Below are positions 26,586 through 35,420 of a stretch of DNA of 49,874 bases, in pieces; within the stretch, counting starts at the first letter, position 1; each line of letters opens with the position of its first letter. The position numbers were made by a program, and so were the translations under genes. The stretch is taken from assembly GCA_000169995.1 (NCBI GenBank), contig AAZW01000036.1, positions 1 through 49,874 of the forward strand, in the 5' to 3' direction. Origin of the DNA: Vibrionales bacterium SWAT-3. Its GTDB lineage: Bacteria > Pseudomonadota > Gammaproteobacteria > Enterobacterales > Vibrionaceae. The notes beneath the pieces were generated by a model. That model ran no database searches and was not told the DNA's origin. It saw only the letters and a program-made list of their open reading frames with translations.

Positions 26586-27374
26586 CTAGATAAACTTCTT
26601 ACGGATGATTTGAGAAACGAAGCCGATAATGCTTACCGTCACGATAACAATCGCCATAATTGCGGCAGTTTGTTGTAACTGGAAACCTGAGATAGATTGC
26701 CAAAGCAGTACACCGATACCGCCCGCGCCAACCATACCTACAACCGTTGCCGAGCGAATGTTCGACTCTAAGCGATACAGTGAGTAAGAAATCCAAAGCG
26801 GCATCACTTGTGGAATCACACCGTAAAGAATCACTTCGATAGGATTTGCACCTGTCGCTTTCACACCTTCCATTGGGCCGGGTTCAATCGCTTCGATAGC
26901 TTCGGCAAAGAGCTTGGCAAGTACACCTGTCGTGTGAATGAACAGCGCCATCACACCAGCAAACGGCCCTAATCCGACAACCACCACAAACAGCATCGCA
27001 AACACCATTTCGTTGATAGCGCGTAAACAGTCCATCAGGCGACGAATTGGGAATGTCACCCAGCTCGGCATCAGGTTTTCAGCACTCAAAATACCGAATG
27101 GAATCGCTAACAAAATCGATAGCACCGTTCCCCAAATACCCACTTGAATCGTTACCAACATCTCGCTGAAGTACACATTGCTTTCACTGAAGTCCGCAGG
27201 GAAAAAGTCTTTACCGAGCTGGACCATATTCTCTGGGTGTTCAAAGAACATCATTGGTGCCATCTCTGCGCCTTGCCACGCCCAGCTAAGGACCAGTAGC
27301 GCTATCACAGCAATCACGCCGTTTTTAATCGACAGCTTCGATGAAGGCTCGTAACGTTGAGTTATTGCAGTCAT
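26586..27374 (-). CDS. phnE: Phosphonate ABC transporter permease
   Basis: A 262-residue inner membrane permease with about six membrane segments. The EAA loop that contacts the ATPase is near residues 160-180 (EAIEAIEPGPMEGVKATGAN). It forms the channel for phosphonate uptake with PhnC and PhnD. It ends 68 nt before phnF, with the second PhnF site in the gap, so a second promoter is likely there. Confidence 0.93.
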   Translation of the reverse strand: MTAITQRYEPSSKLSIKNGVIAVIALLVLSWAWQGAEMAPMMFFEHPENMVQLGKDFFPADFSESNVYFSEMLVTIQVGIWGTVLSILLAIPFGILSAENLMPSWVTFPIRRLMDCLRAINEMVFAMLFVVVVGLGPFAGVMALFIHTTGVLAKLFAEAIEAIEPGPMEGVKATGANPIEVILYGVIPQVMPLWISYSLYRLESNIRSATVVGMVGAGGIGVLLWQSISGFQLQQTAAIMAIVIVTVSIIGFVSQIIRKKFI

Positions 27375-27425
27375 TGTTCTATTACTCTTTTGTTGCGCCG
27401 CCCACAGCGGCGCAATGGGTTAGAA

Positions 27426-28421
27426 TTAGCCTTGCAGCGCATCAATTTCAGTTTGCAGCTGATCGATTTCTGCTTGGTATTGCGCCATACGATCGGCTCT
27501 CACTTTCTCGCTTAGGTTGCTGTTGTTTTCAGCTTCAACTAGCTTCTTGAACGCTTCCATTTGACGAATAGGCAATAGCTGGTTGTTATCAGTAGCAGCA
27601 AAGCCAGACCAAGCCAGTTGATTTAGATTTTTAAGCTGTTCTGGCTGTTTGCCGTAGCTGACAAAGAAATCACGCGCCTTTTGTTTCAAGCCTTCGTCTA
27701 AATCTTTGCGGTAGGTAATTACATCTGATGGGATAAGTTCTGACTGCCAAACCACCTTCAGCTTGCTAAACAGCTCAGGGTTCTGATCTTCTATGCGAAT
27801 AAGACTCATGGTGTGATTAGTTGCGACATCCACTTGGTTATTCGCTACGGCCATCACGTTAGCGCCATGGCTTGCTGTCACGTTGCGGTGAAAGTCATTC
27901 GCGGAGATGCCATTATTGGCAAATGCTTCGAAGTTCGGCACAAGGAAGCCCGAAGTCGAGTTAGGGTCGCCATTACCAAGCTTGAGTGTTTTGTGTTGCT
28001 CTAAAACATCTTCAAGTGTGTTGATATCGTCGTTTTCAGCATTAACAATCAGTAAGCTGTAATAACCCTGTAAACCATCCTCATCAATGTAACGAACAAA
28101 GGCTTCAGCGTTTGCACGGTCAACCGCTTCCATCGCCGCCTTGTTTCCATAGTACGCAAAATCAACTTTGCCAAAACGCTGTGCCTGAATGATGCCCGCA
28201 TAGTCAGGAGCGAAATAAGCGTTCACTGGCATGCCTAACGCTTTACCTAAGTCATCCAGAAGAGGCTCCCAGCGGCTGCGCAAGTTTTGTTGTGCATCGG
28301 TCGCGATGATGCCAAAGTTGATCGAATCTTTAGCAACAGCATGACCTGCAGTGAGTGTGGTCATCAACACAGTCGCTAGTGTCACTGCCTTCTTAATTCC
28401 TGATTTCATTGAATGAAACAT
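27426..28421 (-). CDS. phnD: Phosphonate ABC transporter substrate-binding protein
   Basis: A 331-residue periplasmic binding protein. The signal peptide spans residues about 1-30 and ends GHAVA. The type II binding-protein fold has the phosphonate-binding segment NSTSGFLVPNFEAF near residues 155-168, and a coiled C-terminal helix is typical of PhnD. It captures phosphonates for PhnCE. It lies 17 nt after phnC and 51 nt before phnE. Confidence 0.93.
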   Translation of the reverse strand: MFHSMKSGIKKAVTLATVLMTTLTAGHAVAKDSINFGIIATDAQQNLRSRWEPLLDDLGKALGMPVNAYFAPDYAGIIQAQRFGKVDFAYYGNKAAMEAVDRANAEAFVRYIDEDGLQGYYSLLIVNAENDDINTLEDVLEQHKTLKLGNGDPNSTSGFLVPNFEAFANNGISANDFHRNVTASHGANVMAVANNQVDVATNHTMSLIRIEDQNPELFSKLKVVWQSELIPSDVITYRKDLDEGLKQKARDFFVSYGKQPEQLKNLNQLAWSGFAATDNNQLLPIRQMEAFKKLVEAENNSNLSEKVRADRMAQYQAEIDQLQTEIDALQG

Positions 28422-28438
28422 CTTAATTTCCCTGATAT

Positions 28439-29251
28439 TTAAAAAGACGCAGCGAGCACGTCGTTAGATTGGATGTGTGGTGTGTTTGTCGATTTTTTCG
28501 AACGGTATAGGTCTTCAAGCTGAGGCTTGGTCAATTCCGCACTCTTCCCTTCGTAAAACACTTGGCCATCTTTAAGCGCAATGATGTTTTCGCAGTACTT
28601 GAGGGCATGGTCCACTTGGTGAAGCGTAACAATGACAGGAATGCCTTCCTTCTCATTAATATCCGTAAGCAGTTCCATCACGATACGAGCTGATTCAGGA
28701 TCAAGCGACGCGATAGGTTCATCGGCAAAAATGATTTTGGCTTTCTGCATCAGTGCGCGTGCGATAGCGACACGTTGTTGTTGACCGCCAGATAGATTGC
28801 CAACACGCTGGCCTGCGAAATCTTCCATGCCAACTCGACGCAATGCTTCAAGCGCTTCTTGCTGTTGCTCAACCGTAAAAATGCCTGTCAGAGTGCGCCA
28901 CTTCGGAGTAGAGCTCAGTGCGCCAATCAGTACATTAGTCATCACGGATAAGCGGTTAACGAGATTGAATTGTTGAAAGATGTAACCCGCTTGCGAACGG
29001 ATATTGCGGACATTGGTGTCTGCCTTACCATTCGCTTGTACCGTTTGACCAAGCACGTTGATTTGAGAGTCAGTGCTTTTGTCTCCGATGATTAAGCCGC
29101 TTAAATGGCGAAGCAGCGTAGATTTACCAGAACCCGATGGGCCAAGTAGCGCTGTCATCTTGCGGCTAGTAATCGTCAAATTGATGCCATTCAGTGCCTT
29201 GTTCGAACCGAATGTTTTGTTGACCTTCTTAACTTCAATGATGTTATTCAT
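28439..29251 (-). CDS. phnC: Phosphonate ABC transporter ATP-binding protein
   Basis: A 270-residue ABC ATPase with Walker A GPSGSGKST (residues 37-45), signature LSGGQQQRVAIARAL, Walker B IIFADEPIASLD and switch His VTLHQVDHAL. It powers phosphonate import with PhnD and PhnE. ATG at 29251 (MNNIIEVKKV) fits the family better than the in-frame codon at 29281. It is the first gene of the whole locus, preceded by a likely PhnF operator and a Pho-box-like site. Confidence 0.92.
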   Translation of the reverse strand: MNNIIEVKKVNKTFGSNKALNGINLTITSRKMTALLGPSGSGKSTLLRHLSGLIIGDKSTDSQINVLGQTVQANGKADTNVRNIRSQAGYIFQQFNLVNRLSVMTNVLIGALSSTPKWRTLTGIFTVEQQQEALEALRRVGMEDFAGQRVGNLSGGQQQRVAIARALMQKAKIIFADEPIASLDPESARIVMELLTDINEKEGIPVIVTLHQVDHALKYCENIIALKDGQVFYEGKSAELTKPQLEDLYRSKKSTNTPHIQSNDVLAASF

Positions 29252-29352
29252 CGTCAATGTCCCTGTTTGATTTAAGGCCACTTTGACGTCTGATTATTAA
29301 AGTTACGTGTCGTTTTATTTGCAGAAATGAAATATTTCAAAGAGTTAGCCAA

Positions 29353-29366
29353 CTTGTCTAGACAAG
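29353..29366. promoter_or_regulatory. Probable PhnF operator before phnC
   Basis: CTTGTCTAGACAAG, a perfect 14-bp palindrome about 100 nt upstream of the phnC start. It contains the GT-N4-AC core of HutC-type GntR operators and is shared with the site before phnF. Confidence 0.7.
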
Positions 29367-29438
29367 CTTAACTCGCTGTTTTAAATACCAAAAAATGAAG
29401 CAAATTGAACGGGAATATCAACTTATATACAGACGTAA

Positions 29439-29456
29439 TTCACAGTAATTTGACAA
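29439..29456 (-). promoter_or_regulatory. Pho-box-like sequence upstream of phnC
   Basis: On the minus strand TTGTCAAATTACTGTGAA. Two CTGTCA-like halves are spaced 11 nt apart as in the PhoB consensus, with a few mismatches. phn operons are commonly PhoB-activated under phosphate starvation, so this is plausible, but the match is imperfect. Confidence 0.5.
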
Positions 29457-29538
29457 TAAAAAGCTCAATTAAAATGGCAACGTTTAGGTGATCTCTGAAC
29501 AATAGATAGGCTTCTCAAATAGTTGAGAAAGTCACATA

Positions 29539-29566
29539 TAAAAAAAGCACCCCATGATGGAGTGCT
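29539..29566 (-). terminator. Terminator for the MFS gene
   Basis: Read on the minus strand, AGCAC/GTGCT closes a hairpin extended by CCAT/ATGG, followed by T6-7. It lies downstream of the MFS gene, beyond the AAGTTTTT repeat. Confidence 0.7.
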
Positions 29567-29576
29567 CAAAGTGATT

Positions 29577-29613
29577 AAGTTTTTAAGTTTTTAAGTTTTT
29601 AAGTTTTTAAGTT
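29577..29613. repeat. 8-bp tandem repeat AAGTTTTT, about 4.6 copies
   Basis: Four exact AAGTTTTT units start at 29577, 29585, 29593 and 29601, followed by AAGTT. They lie between the MFS stop and its terminator. This is a simple repeat that can change copy number by slippage. Confidence 0.9.
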
Positions 29614-29644
29614 CAAAGTGATGTGAATACCGCCTCAGAACAAT

Positions 29645-30874
29645 CTATGTCTGCGATAAACACGATCGAGAACGAGCTAGATGAAGCCTTGATACGGTAA
29701 CTATCGAGATAAAACCAACAATAGCACTGCCAAAAATACTCCACAGTACCCATTGATAACCGCCGATCTGCCAGACAATTGCGCCAAAGTATGGCGACAG
29801 AGCAAACGCCAACAGATAAGGCACCGCCATGGCTCCTGCTAAAGAACCGAAGTTAGCCTCTCCCATCACCTCACGAGTCGTTAGGGGCTTCACGATACTC
29901 ATCACTCCATAAGCAGAACCCTGTAAGAGTACAAAACCAAACACCAGATACAGAACGTTCTCAGACAGGATCAAACACAAGGTCGCACAACAAATACTCA
30001 GAAAGCACGCGACGGTGATGCGTATGATCGACCAGTGTTTATCGACCAACAACCACATCACACGGCCAGCAACCTGCATAGGGCCAATCAAAGAGATCAC
30101 CAATATAGCTAAGTCATCAGGGACATTACGTTCATCCAACAATGGCAACAGATGGTTTAACACCACACCATGATTAAGCGCGAGCATAGAGAAACCACAA
30201 GCGAGCAACCAGAACATTGGATTAGATAAGTAAGAAGCCGAGTTTAAATAAGTAGTTGAAGAACTTGATACTTTGGAAGGCAGTTTTGAGTCAGCCTCGT
30301 TGTTAGAGGACACATGAAGCCGAGCAAGCGTTCGAGTATTGATGAAGAGTAGCGGAGCGGCAGCGAACAAAACCACTCCTGAAAAAATCTGCAATGTCAC
30401 CACTGGGCCGTAATGCTGAGCCAAGTAGTGAACTGTTGGAAAGCTGATAGTACTCGCAAAGCCTGCCACTAAGGTGATCATAGTGATCGCGCGTTTGGCT
30501 TTGGTTCTCAAATTTCGAATCAGAAAGGCAAAGCAAGGTTCATAAAGGCAACCCGCCATTGCGATTCCCATCAATCCCCAAAGAACATAAAACCAAACCA
30601 GTTGCTCAACCAAACTGACTAGAAACAGCAGCACACCGCGAATAACTGCCGAAACCGTCATCATCAATGCGCCATAACCTTTGTCAATCAAGCGCCCAGC
30701 AGGTAAAGCCGCAATAGCAGACACGCCCACCGCCAATGTCAGCCCCAGCATAAATTCAGAACGACTCCAGTCGTGTACTTGCTCCCAATGCAGAAGCATC
30801 GCCGGAAAAACGTAATAGAGACAACACCAGAGCAATGTCTGGCCGAGGGCTAAACCCCAAACCGCTTTGTTCAT
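29645..30874 (-). CDS. Major facilitator superfamily transporter
   Basis: A 409-residue inner membrane protein with twelve predicted membrane segments and the MFS motif A-like LPAGRLIDKGYG between segments 2 and 3 (residues about 56-67). The fold resembles the monocarboxylate/oxalate-type group. It is a single gene, divergent from the YheO-like regulator. The substrate is unknown. Confidence 0.8.
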   Translation of the reverse strand: MNKAVWGLALGQTLLWCCLYYVFPAMLLHWEQVHDWSRSEFMLGLTLAVGVSAIAALPAGRLIDKGYGALMMTVSAVIRGVLLFLVSLVEQLVWFYVLWGLMGIAMAGCLYEPCFAFLIRNLRTKAKRAITMITLVAGFASTISFPTVHYLAQHYGPVVTLQIFSGVVLFAAAPLLFINTRTLARLHVSSNNEADSKLPSKVSSSSTTYLNSASYLSNPMFWLLACGFSMLALNHGVVLNHLLPLLDERNVPDDLAILVISLIGPMQVAGRVMWLLVDKHWSIIRITVACFLSICCATLCLILSENVLYLVFGFVLLQGSAYGVMSIVKPLTTREVMGEANFGSLAGAMAVPYLLAFALSPYFGAIVWQIGGYQWVLWSIFGSAIVGFISIVTVSRLHLARSRSCLSQT

Positions 30875-31281
30875 AAATCCACACTTCTAGAAAATTCGAA
30901 TAATTTAAATACAGTTATAGTAAGGGACCACCTCATATAGCCACCCTATCGTTTAAAAATGACAAATTTAAGGCGATAAGGTGAAGAGTCGGTGAAGTTC
31001 GTTTCCAACTGAATTTAGAACTTGTTCTAGATCATTAAAGTATTCGAAAACGTAATCTGTGGTTTTAAATATGTAAACTTTGATGGAGTTTAAGAAATTA
31101 AACCATATCGAAGATGGTTTGGTGATCCTGTTCAAATTACGCTCTTAATTTAAGTTAAATTTTCGTTATTTGTTGATGTTTTGAACGTTTTTTACGGTTT
31201 ACAGAAGTTTACTGCATCTTGTTCAAATACCACCAAAGGAGTAGATTTCAGTCATTGAGTTCAAAAATGTAAACCGAAATC
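30875..31281. promoter_or_regulatory. Divergent intergenic region, MFS gene and YheO-type operon
   Basis: A 407-nt AT-rich region without a convincing ORF. It should contain the promoters of both flanking genes. GTTTAC-type words recur: GTAAACT near 31074, GTTTACAG and GTTTACTG as a 10-bp-spaced direct repeat around 31196-31214, and GTAAACC just before the regulator start near 31269. These could be regulator binding sites, but this is only a pattern seen by eye. Confidence 0.4.
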
Positions 31282-31947
31282 ATGAATGTAAAACAAGTTC
31301 GATTCACCGATGAAGACAGAGAATGTTTAAGCAATTACTTCCGCTTAGCGGACACAATTGCTGACTTGATTGGCCCTTACTGTGAGGTGGTCATTCACTC
31401 CTTTGAAAGCTTAGAAAACTCTGTCGTGAAGATCGTCAATGGTCATCACACAGGTCGTGAAATCGGCTCACCTATCACCGATTTAGGTTTACGCATGTGG
31501 AGTACATTCGAGAAAACTGGCGAAGTTTCTCCAAAGAGCTATTTCACCAACGCAGCAGACGGTTCCCTACTGAAATCAACCACCTGTGTACTGGCTGGTC
31601 CACAACAAAAGCCGATTGGTATGCTGTGTATCAACATGAACTTATCTTTCCCATTTCCAGAAATCGTCAAGACGCTGATGCCGCAGTGCAATGTACCTCA
31701 AACCATTGTCAGCGAGACCTTCAGCAACAATGCAAATGATGTGATTCAGCAAGCATTGAATTCAGCTATTAAAGAAGTTGACCAAGACGAGACGATTTCT
31801 TCTAAAGGTCGCAATAAAGCCATCATCCGTTGCTTATTTGATAACGGAGTATTTGAGCTAAAAGAGACGACTACACAAGTATCAGAGCAGCTTGGGATCA
31901 GCCGTCAGGCGGTTTACAAGTTTATCCGTGAATTTAAATCAGAATAA
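31282..31947 (+). CDS. YheO/DauR-like PAS-type transcriptional regulator
   Basis: A 221-residue protein of the YheO family. The N-terminal PAS-like domain (about 15-130) has the typical CEVVIHSFESLENSVVKIVN and GREIGSPITD segments. A C-terminal helix-turn-helix (about 180-221) has TQVSEQLGISRQAVYKFI. DauR of Pseudomonas, a family member, represses D-arginine catabolism. Here it heads an operon with RidA, a symporter and a flavoprotein disulfide reductase, so it probably senses a substrate of that pathway. Confidence 0.88.
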   Translation: MNVKQVRFTDEDRECLSNYFRLADTIADLIGPYCEVVIHSFESLENSVVKIVNGHHTGREIGSPITDLGLRMWSTFEKTGEVSPKSYFTNAADGSLLKSTTCVLAGPQQKPIGMLCINMNLSFPFPEIVKTLMPQCNVPQTIVSETFSNNANDVIQQALNSAIKEVDQDETISSKGRNKAIIRCLFDNGVFELKETTTQVSEQLGISRQAVYKFIREFKSE

Positions 31948-31971
31948 AACCAATAATTTAGGAGTTACATC

Positions 31972-32355
31972 GTGAAACAGATCATTGCCACTGAACAAGC
32001 ACCTGCAGCTATCGGCCCTTACTCACAAGGTACGTCTTACGGCGACATGGTATATACATCAGGCCAATTACCTCTCGTTCCCGAAACCATGCAGTTTGTT
32101 GAGGGCGGCATCAAAGAACAGGCACGTCAGTCTCTAGAAAACTTAAAAGCTGTATTGGAAGCGATTAATGCGGGGCTGGACACTGTGCTTAAGACAACCT
32201 GCTTCCTATCAGACATGGAGAACTTCGTAGCCTTTAACGAAGTGTACACAGAAGTGTTTGGTACAGAGAACGCACCTGCTCGCTCTTGTGTTGAAGCAGC
32301 AAGATTACCAAAAGACGCATTGGTTGAAGTTGAAGCCATCGCATACAAAAAATAA
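31972..32355 (+). CDS. RidA-family reactive enamine/imine deaminase
   Basis: A 127-residue RidA (YjgF/YER057c) protein, of normal length, with GPYSQG at 15-20 and the catalytic Arg R104 in APARSCVEAA. RidA hydrolyses 2-aminoacrylate and other enamines made by PLP enzymes acting on serine, threonine or cysteine. The start is GTG with AGGAG upstream. It lies 24 nt after the regulator, so it is in the operon. The position suggests protection against imines made during use of the imported amino acid. Confidence 0.93.
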   Translation: MKQIIATEQAPAAIGPYSQGTSYGDMVYTSGQLPLVPETMQFVEGGIKEQARQSLENLKAVLEAINAGLDTVLKTTCFLSDMENFVAFNEVYTEVFGTENAPARSCVEAARLPKDALVEVEAIAYKK

Positions 32356-32392
32356 CCGACTTAGTTATTAATGGGTATCATAGGAGATTCTC

Positions 32393-33799
32393 ATGAGCGT
32401 TTCATTTATTGGATTAAGCATACTGTTCTTTGGGTTCTACGCACTGCTGTCGAACTTCAAAAAACAAAAGAAAAGTTTTAACTTCCGCGTACTGAGTGCG
32501 CTTGCTGCTGGCTTACTGTTCGGTGGCGCGATTCAACTTGTGTTTGGTGTCGGTAACGTTGCGACATCTGGCTTTGCTGAACTGATTTCAGTGTTCGGTA
32601 AAGGCTACATCAAACTTCTACAAATGATCGTTATCCCGCTCGTATTCGTGGCGATGATCTCTTCGATCATGAACGTTGAAGGCGGCGGCGCGTTATCTCG
32701 TATCGCACCAAAAATCATCGGTATTCTACTTTTCACTTGTGCAATCTCAGCAGCCGTTGGTATCGCAAGTATTTACCTATTTGGTATCGATGCGAACGCA
32801 CTAGTAAGCACAATTGGCACAAACAGTGCGATTGAAGCTCGCGGTGATTCATTGGTAGCAACACAAGATGCAATGGCGAGCAGTGGCCTGTCTGGTATGG
32901 CTCTGTCTATCATTCCAACCAACATCTTCGACATGCTAACGGGCTCTCAACGTACTTCTACACTATCGACTGTACTGTTCGGTATGTTCCTAGGCTACTG
33001 TATCCTTCAAGTTAAGAATCGTAAGCCTGAGAAAGTGCAAAACTTCGTTGATTTCATCAACTCTGCAAAAGAAGTTGTGCTGTCAATGGTTCGTGAAATC
33101 CTGAAGCTAACGCCTTACGGTGTATTCGCTCTGATGACCACGTTCATGATGACGAATGACCTATTCGCACTGGCTGAAATGGGTCGCTTCCTTCTAGCAA
33201 GCTACGTTGCAATTGGCGTGATGTTCGGCATCCACTTCGTGATGGTGTCAATGTTCGGCCTGTCCCCTGCTAAGTTCATGAAGAAAATCTGGCCAGTATT
33301 GGTATTCGGTTTCAGTTCTCGCTCAAGCATGGCAGCTATTCCACTAAACGTTGAAACACAAACTCAACGCCTAGGTGTAGACGAAGAAACAGCAAACATG
33401 TCAGCGACATTCGGTACCAGTATCGGTCAGAACGGCTGTGCGGGCATCTACCCTGCAATGCTAGCCATCATGGCGGCACAAGTGATGGGCATGCCAGTTG
33501 ACCTAGGCTTCATCCTACAACTGATTGCAGTTATCGCGATTGCTTCATTCGGTATCGCTGGTGTTGGTGGCGGTGCAACGTTCGCAGCAGTAGCAGTACT
33601 GACCATCATGGGCCTAGACATCACAGTAGTAGCGATTCTGGTGTCTATCGAAGCGCTAATTGACATGGCTCGTACCGCGCTCAACATCTCAGGCTCAATG
33701 TTGTCTGGTGTTCTAACAGCTAAGAAAAACGGCTCGCTAAACACAGAACAATACGACGCTGATGTAGCTGCAACAGTTTCAAAAGAAGCAGCAGTATAA
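32393..33799 (+). CDS. TcyP-like cation symporter (probable cystine/amino acid uptake)
   Basis: A 468-residue dicarboxylate/amino acid:cation symporter with about eight membrane helices and two re-entrant loops. The N-terminal half (GYIKLLQMIVIPLVFVAMIS) and the Ser-rich FGFSSRSSMAAIPLNVETQ segment match the L-cystine transporter TcyP group more than the glutamate or C4-dicarboxylate groups. Substrate by similarity only. AGGAGA precedes the ATG. It is third in the operon, and a hairpin follows at 33815. Confidence 0.82.
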   Translation: MSVSFIGLSILFFGFYALLSNFKKQKKSFNFRVLSALAAGLLFGGAIQLVFGVGNVATSGFAELISVFGKGYIKLLQMIVIPLVFVAMISSIMNVEGGGALSRIAPKIIGILLFTCAISAAVGIASIYLFGIDANALVSTIGTNSAIEARGDSLVATQDAMASSGLSGMALSIIPTNIFDMLTGSQRTSTLSTVLFGMFLGYCILQVKNRKPEKVQNFVDFINSAKEVVLSMVREILKLTPYGVFALMTTFMMTNDLFALAEMGRFLLASYVAIGVMFGIHFVMVSMFGLSPAKFMKKIWPVLVFGFSSRSSMAAIPLNVETQTQRLGVDEETANMSATFGTSIGQNGCAGIYPAMLAIMAAQVMGMPVDLGFILQLIAVIAIASFGIAGVGGGATFAAVAVLTIMGLDITVVAILVSIEALIDMARTALNISGSMLSGVLTAKKNGSLNTEQYDADVAATVSKEAAV

Positions 33800-33814
33800 T
33801 CCCCACGTTTAATT

Positions 33815-33845
33815 AAGAGCACTCCCATGGGTGCTCTTCTGTTTT
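33815..33845 (+). terminator. Hairpin between the symporter and flavoprotein genes
   Basis: An 8-bp perfect stem (AAGAGCAC/GTGCTCTT) extended by two more pairs is followed by CTGTTTTTC. It sits 31 nt before the next start, so it may terminate part of the transcript and lower expression of the last gene. Confidence 0.65.
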
Positions 33846-33875
33846 TCGTGAGTTCAGGTTATTTAGGTAATAAAT

Positions 33876-35198
33876 ATGAAAGTTGTTGTTATAGGCGGTA
33901 GCGCCGCTGGTATGAGTTTCGCAGCTAAGTACAAACGTAATCAGCCATCAGACGAACTCATTGTTCTAGATAAGCGCAGTTACATCTCATTTGGCGCATG
34001 TGGTTTACCCTACTTTGCGGGTGGCATGTTTGACGACACGGAACGCATGATTTCTCGTACGCCAGAACAAGCGATTAAATCTGGCTTGGATGTACGTGTA
34101 GAAACAGAAATGGTGTCGTTCGACCGTACTGAAAAGCAAATTACGGTACGTCACCAAAATGAAGAAAGCATCATCGATTACGATATGTTGGTCATTGCGA
34201 CAGGCGCACGTCCGATCGTTCCATCATTCGGTGAATTCAATCCAGAACACGTATACACATTAACAAGCATGGAAGATGGTTTAGCAGTCAAAGAAGCGCT
34301 TAAAGACGATAGTAAACAGCGCGTGTGTGTCATTGGCGCAGGATTTATAGGACTGGAAGTCTTCGATGCGGCACATGGCTTAGATAAGCACGTGACGATC
34401 ATCGAACGTGAACGGCACATCATGAGCCGCCAGTTCAGTCCAGAGATCATTGAAGTAGTCGAAGGTGCTATTCGGGAGTCAGGTGCAGATCTTAAAACAG
34501 GTTGCAGCGTGTCAGCTATTCGTAATGCTGATCAAGGTGGTTACATCGTTGAAACCGATAACGGCAATGTCGAAGCTGATATCGTTATCCTGTCACTCGG
34601 TTTCAAACCAAATACTGAAGCATTCGAACTACCAAAAGCAGCAAATGGCGCGTTATTGGTAAATGAATATGGCGCTACTGAAGACGCTTATATCCATGCT
34701 GTCGGCGACTGTGCCGTTGTCCATCATATGGCGCTAGGCAAACCCGTTTATGTTCCTCTAGCAACCACAGCCAACAAGCAAGCGCGTATGATGGCGGACA
34801 AGCTAGCAGGTAAAGATACCTATATGTCAGGCTTCTTAGGTTCATCTTGTTTGAAAGTGCTCGACTACGAACTAGCATGTACTGGCGTATCTGAACTGCT
34901 TGCTCAAGAACACAGCTTAGATGTGAAAGTATCAACGATTTCAGACAAGAACCAAACGGATTACTACCCAGGCCAAGAAGACATTAAGGTGAAGTTGGTT
35001 TATCACCCAGAGACTAAGGTTCTTTTAGGTGGTGAAATCGTCGGTAAGAAAGGAGCGGTTGGCCGTATTAACGCGCTAGCCGTTGCAATCACCGCTAAGA
35101 TGACCACACAGCAACTAGGTTACATGGACTTCTGTTACGCACCACCATTCTCCCGCACATGGGATGCACTGAACGTGGCAGGTAACGTAGCAAAATAG
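33876..35198 (+). CDS. CoA-disulfide-reductase-like FAD/NAD(P) oxidoreductase
   Basis: A 440-residue two-dinucleotide-binding flavoprotein with FAD motif VIGGSAAGMS (residues 5-14), single redox Cys C42 in SFGACGLPYF, NAD motif VIGAGFIGLEV near 150 and FAD motif YIHAVGDCA near 275. The single active-site Cys places it with CoA-disulfide, persulfide and polysulfide reductases, not with glutathione reductase. Together with a cystine-type symporter and RidA it suggests uptake and reduction of a disulfide or sulfur compound. The exact substrate is an inference. Confidence 0.82.
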   Translation: MKVVVIGGSAAGMSFAAKYKRNQPSDELIVLDKRSYISFGACGLPYFAGGMFDDTERMISRTPEQAIKSGLDVRVETEMVSFDRTEKQITVRHQNEESIIDYDMLVIATGARPIVPSFGEFNPEHVYTLTSMEDGLAVKEALKDDSKQRVCVIGAGFIGLEVFDAAHGLDKHVTIIERERHIMSRQFSPEIIEVVEGAIRESGADLKTGCSVSAIRNADQGGYIVETDNGNVEADIVILSLGFKPNTEAFELPKAANGALLVNEYGATEDAYIHAVGDCAVVHHMALGKPVYVPLATTANKQARMMADKLAGKDTYMSGFLGSSCLKVLDYELACTGVSELLAQEHSLDVKVSTISDKNQTDYYPGQEDIKVKLVYHPETKVLLGGEIVGKKGAVGRINALAVAITAKMTTQQLGYMDFCYAPPFSRTWDALNVAGNVAK

Positions 35199-35236
35199 CG
35201 AGTGTAAGTTCCGAGGAACGTACAATTCAAGCATCA

Positions 35237-35267
35237 AAGCAGAGCCTAAGCGCTCTGCTTTTTATTA
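35237..35267 (+). terminator. Terminator of the YheO-RidA-TcyP-flavoprotein operon
   Basis: A 9-bp stem (AAGCAGAGC/GCTCTGCTT) with a 6-nt loop and a T run lies about 40 nt after the last stop. Confidence 0.88.
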
Positions 35268-35350
35268 TCTAAACTCTGCATAACCTGAAGCAGATTAAGA
35301 TAACGACGTATCTAATAGTATTTGAGCTTTATTTTGCCAAATTCAAGACG

Positions 35351-35382
35351 AAAAAAAGCCCGCTGATTTCTCAGCGGGCTTT
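35351..35382 (-). terminator. Native rRNA-operon terminator, displaced by the island
   Basis: On the minus strand a 12-bp stem (TTT/AAA plus GC-rich GCCCGCTGA) with a 4-nt loop is followed by T7. It lies 6 nt beyond the island's outer repeat, where the end of the tRNA-Ser transcript would be without the island. No minus-strand gene now precedes it. Confidence 0.8.
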
Positions 35383-35388
35383 CTAATG

Positions 35389-35420
35389 GTGGTGGAGGGA
35401 TAGGGATTTGAACCCTAGAA
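35389..35420. repeat. Island attachment site, outer copy
   Basis: 32 bp identical to 45170-45201: starts GTGGTGGAGGGATAGG, ends AACCCTAGAA. It is a fragment of the tRNA-Ser 3' end (T arm and acceptor), with no upstream tRNA body, so it is the duplicated half of the attachment site. Confidence 0.93.

Larger units (their letters stand above)
29282..29538 (-). promoter_or_regulatory. Control region upstream of phnC
   Basis: An AT-rich non-coding stretch with two recognisable sites, described separately: a palindrome at 29353-29366 and a Pho-box-like sequence at 29439-29456. The Pho box is farther from the gene than the operator, consistent with activation from upstream and repression near the promoter. 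No ORF of note lies here. Confidence 0.6.
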
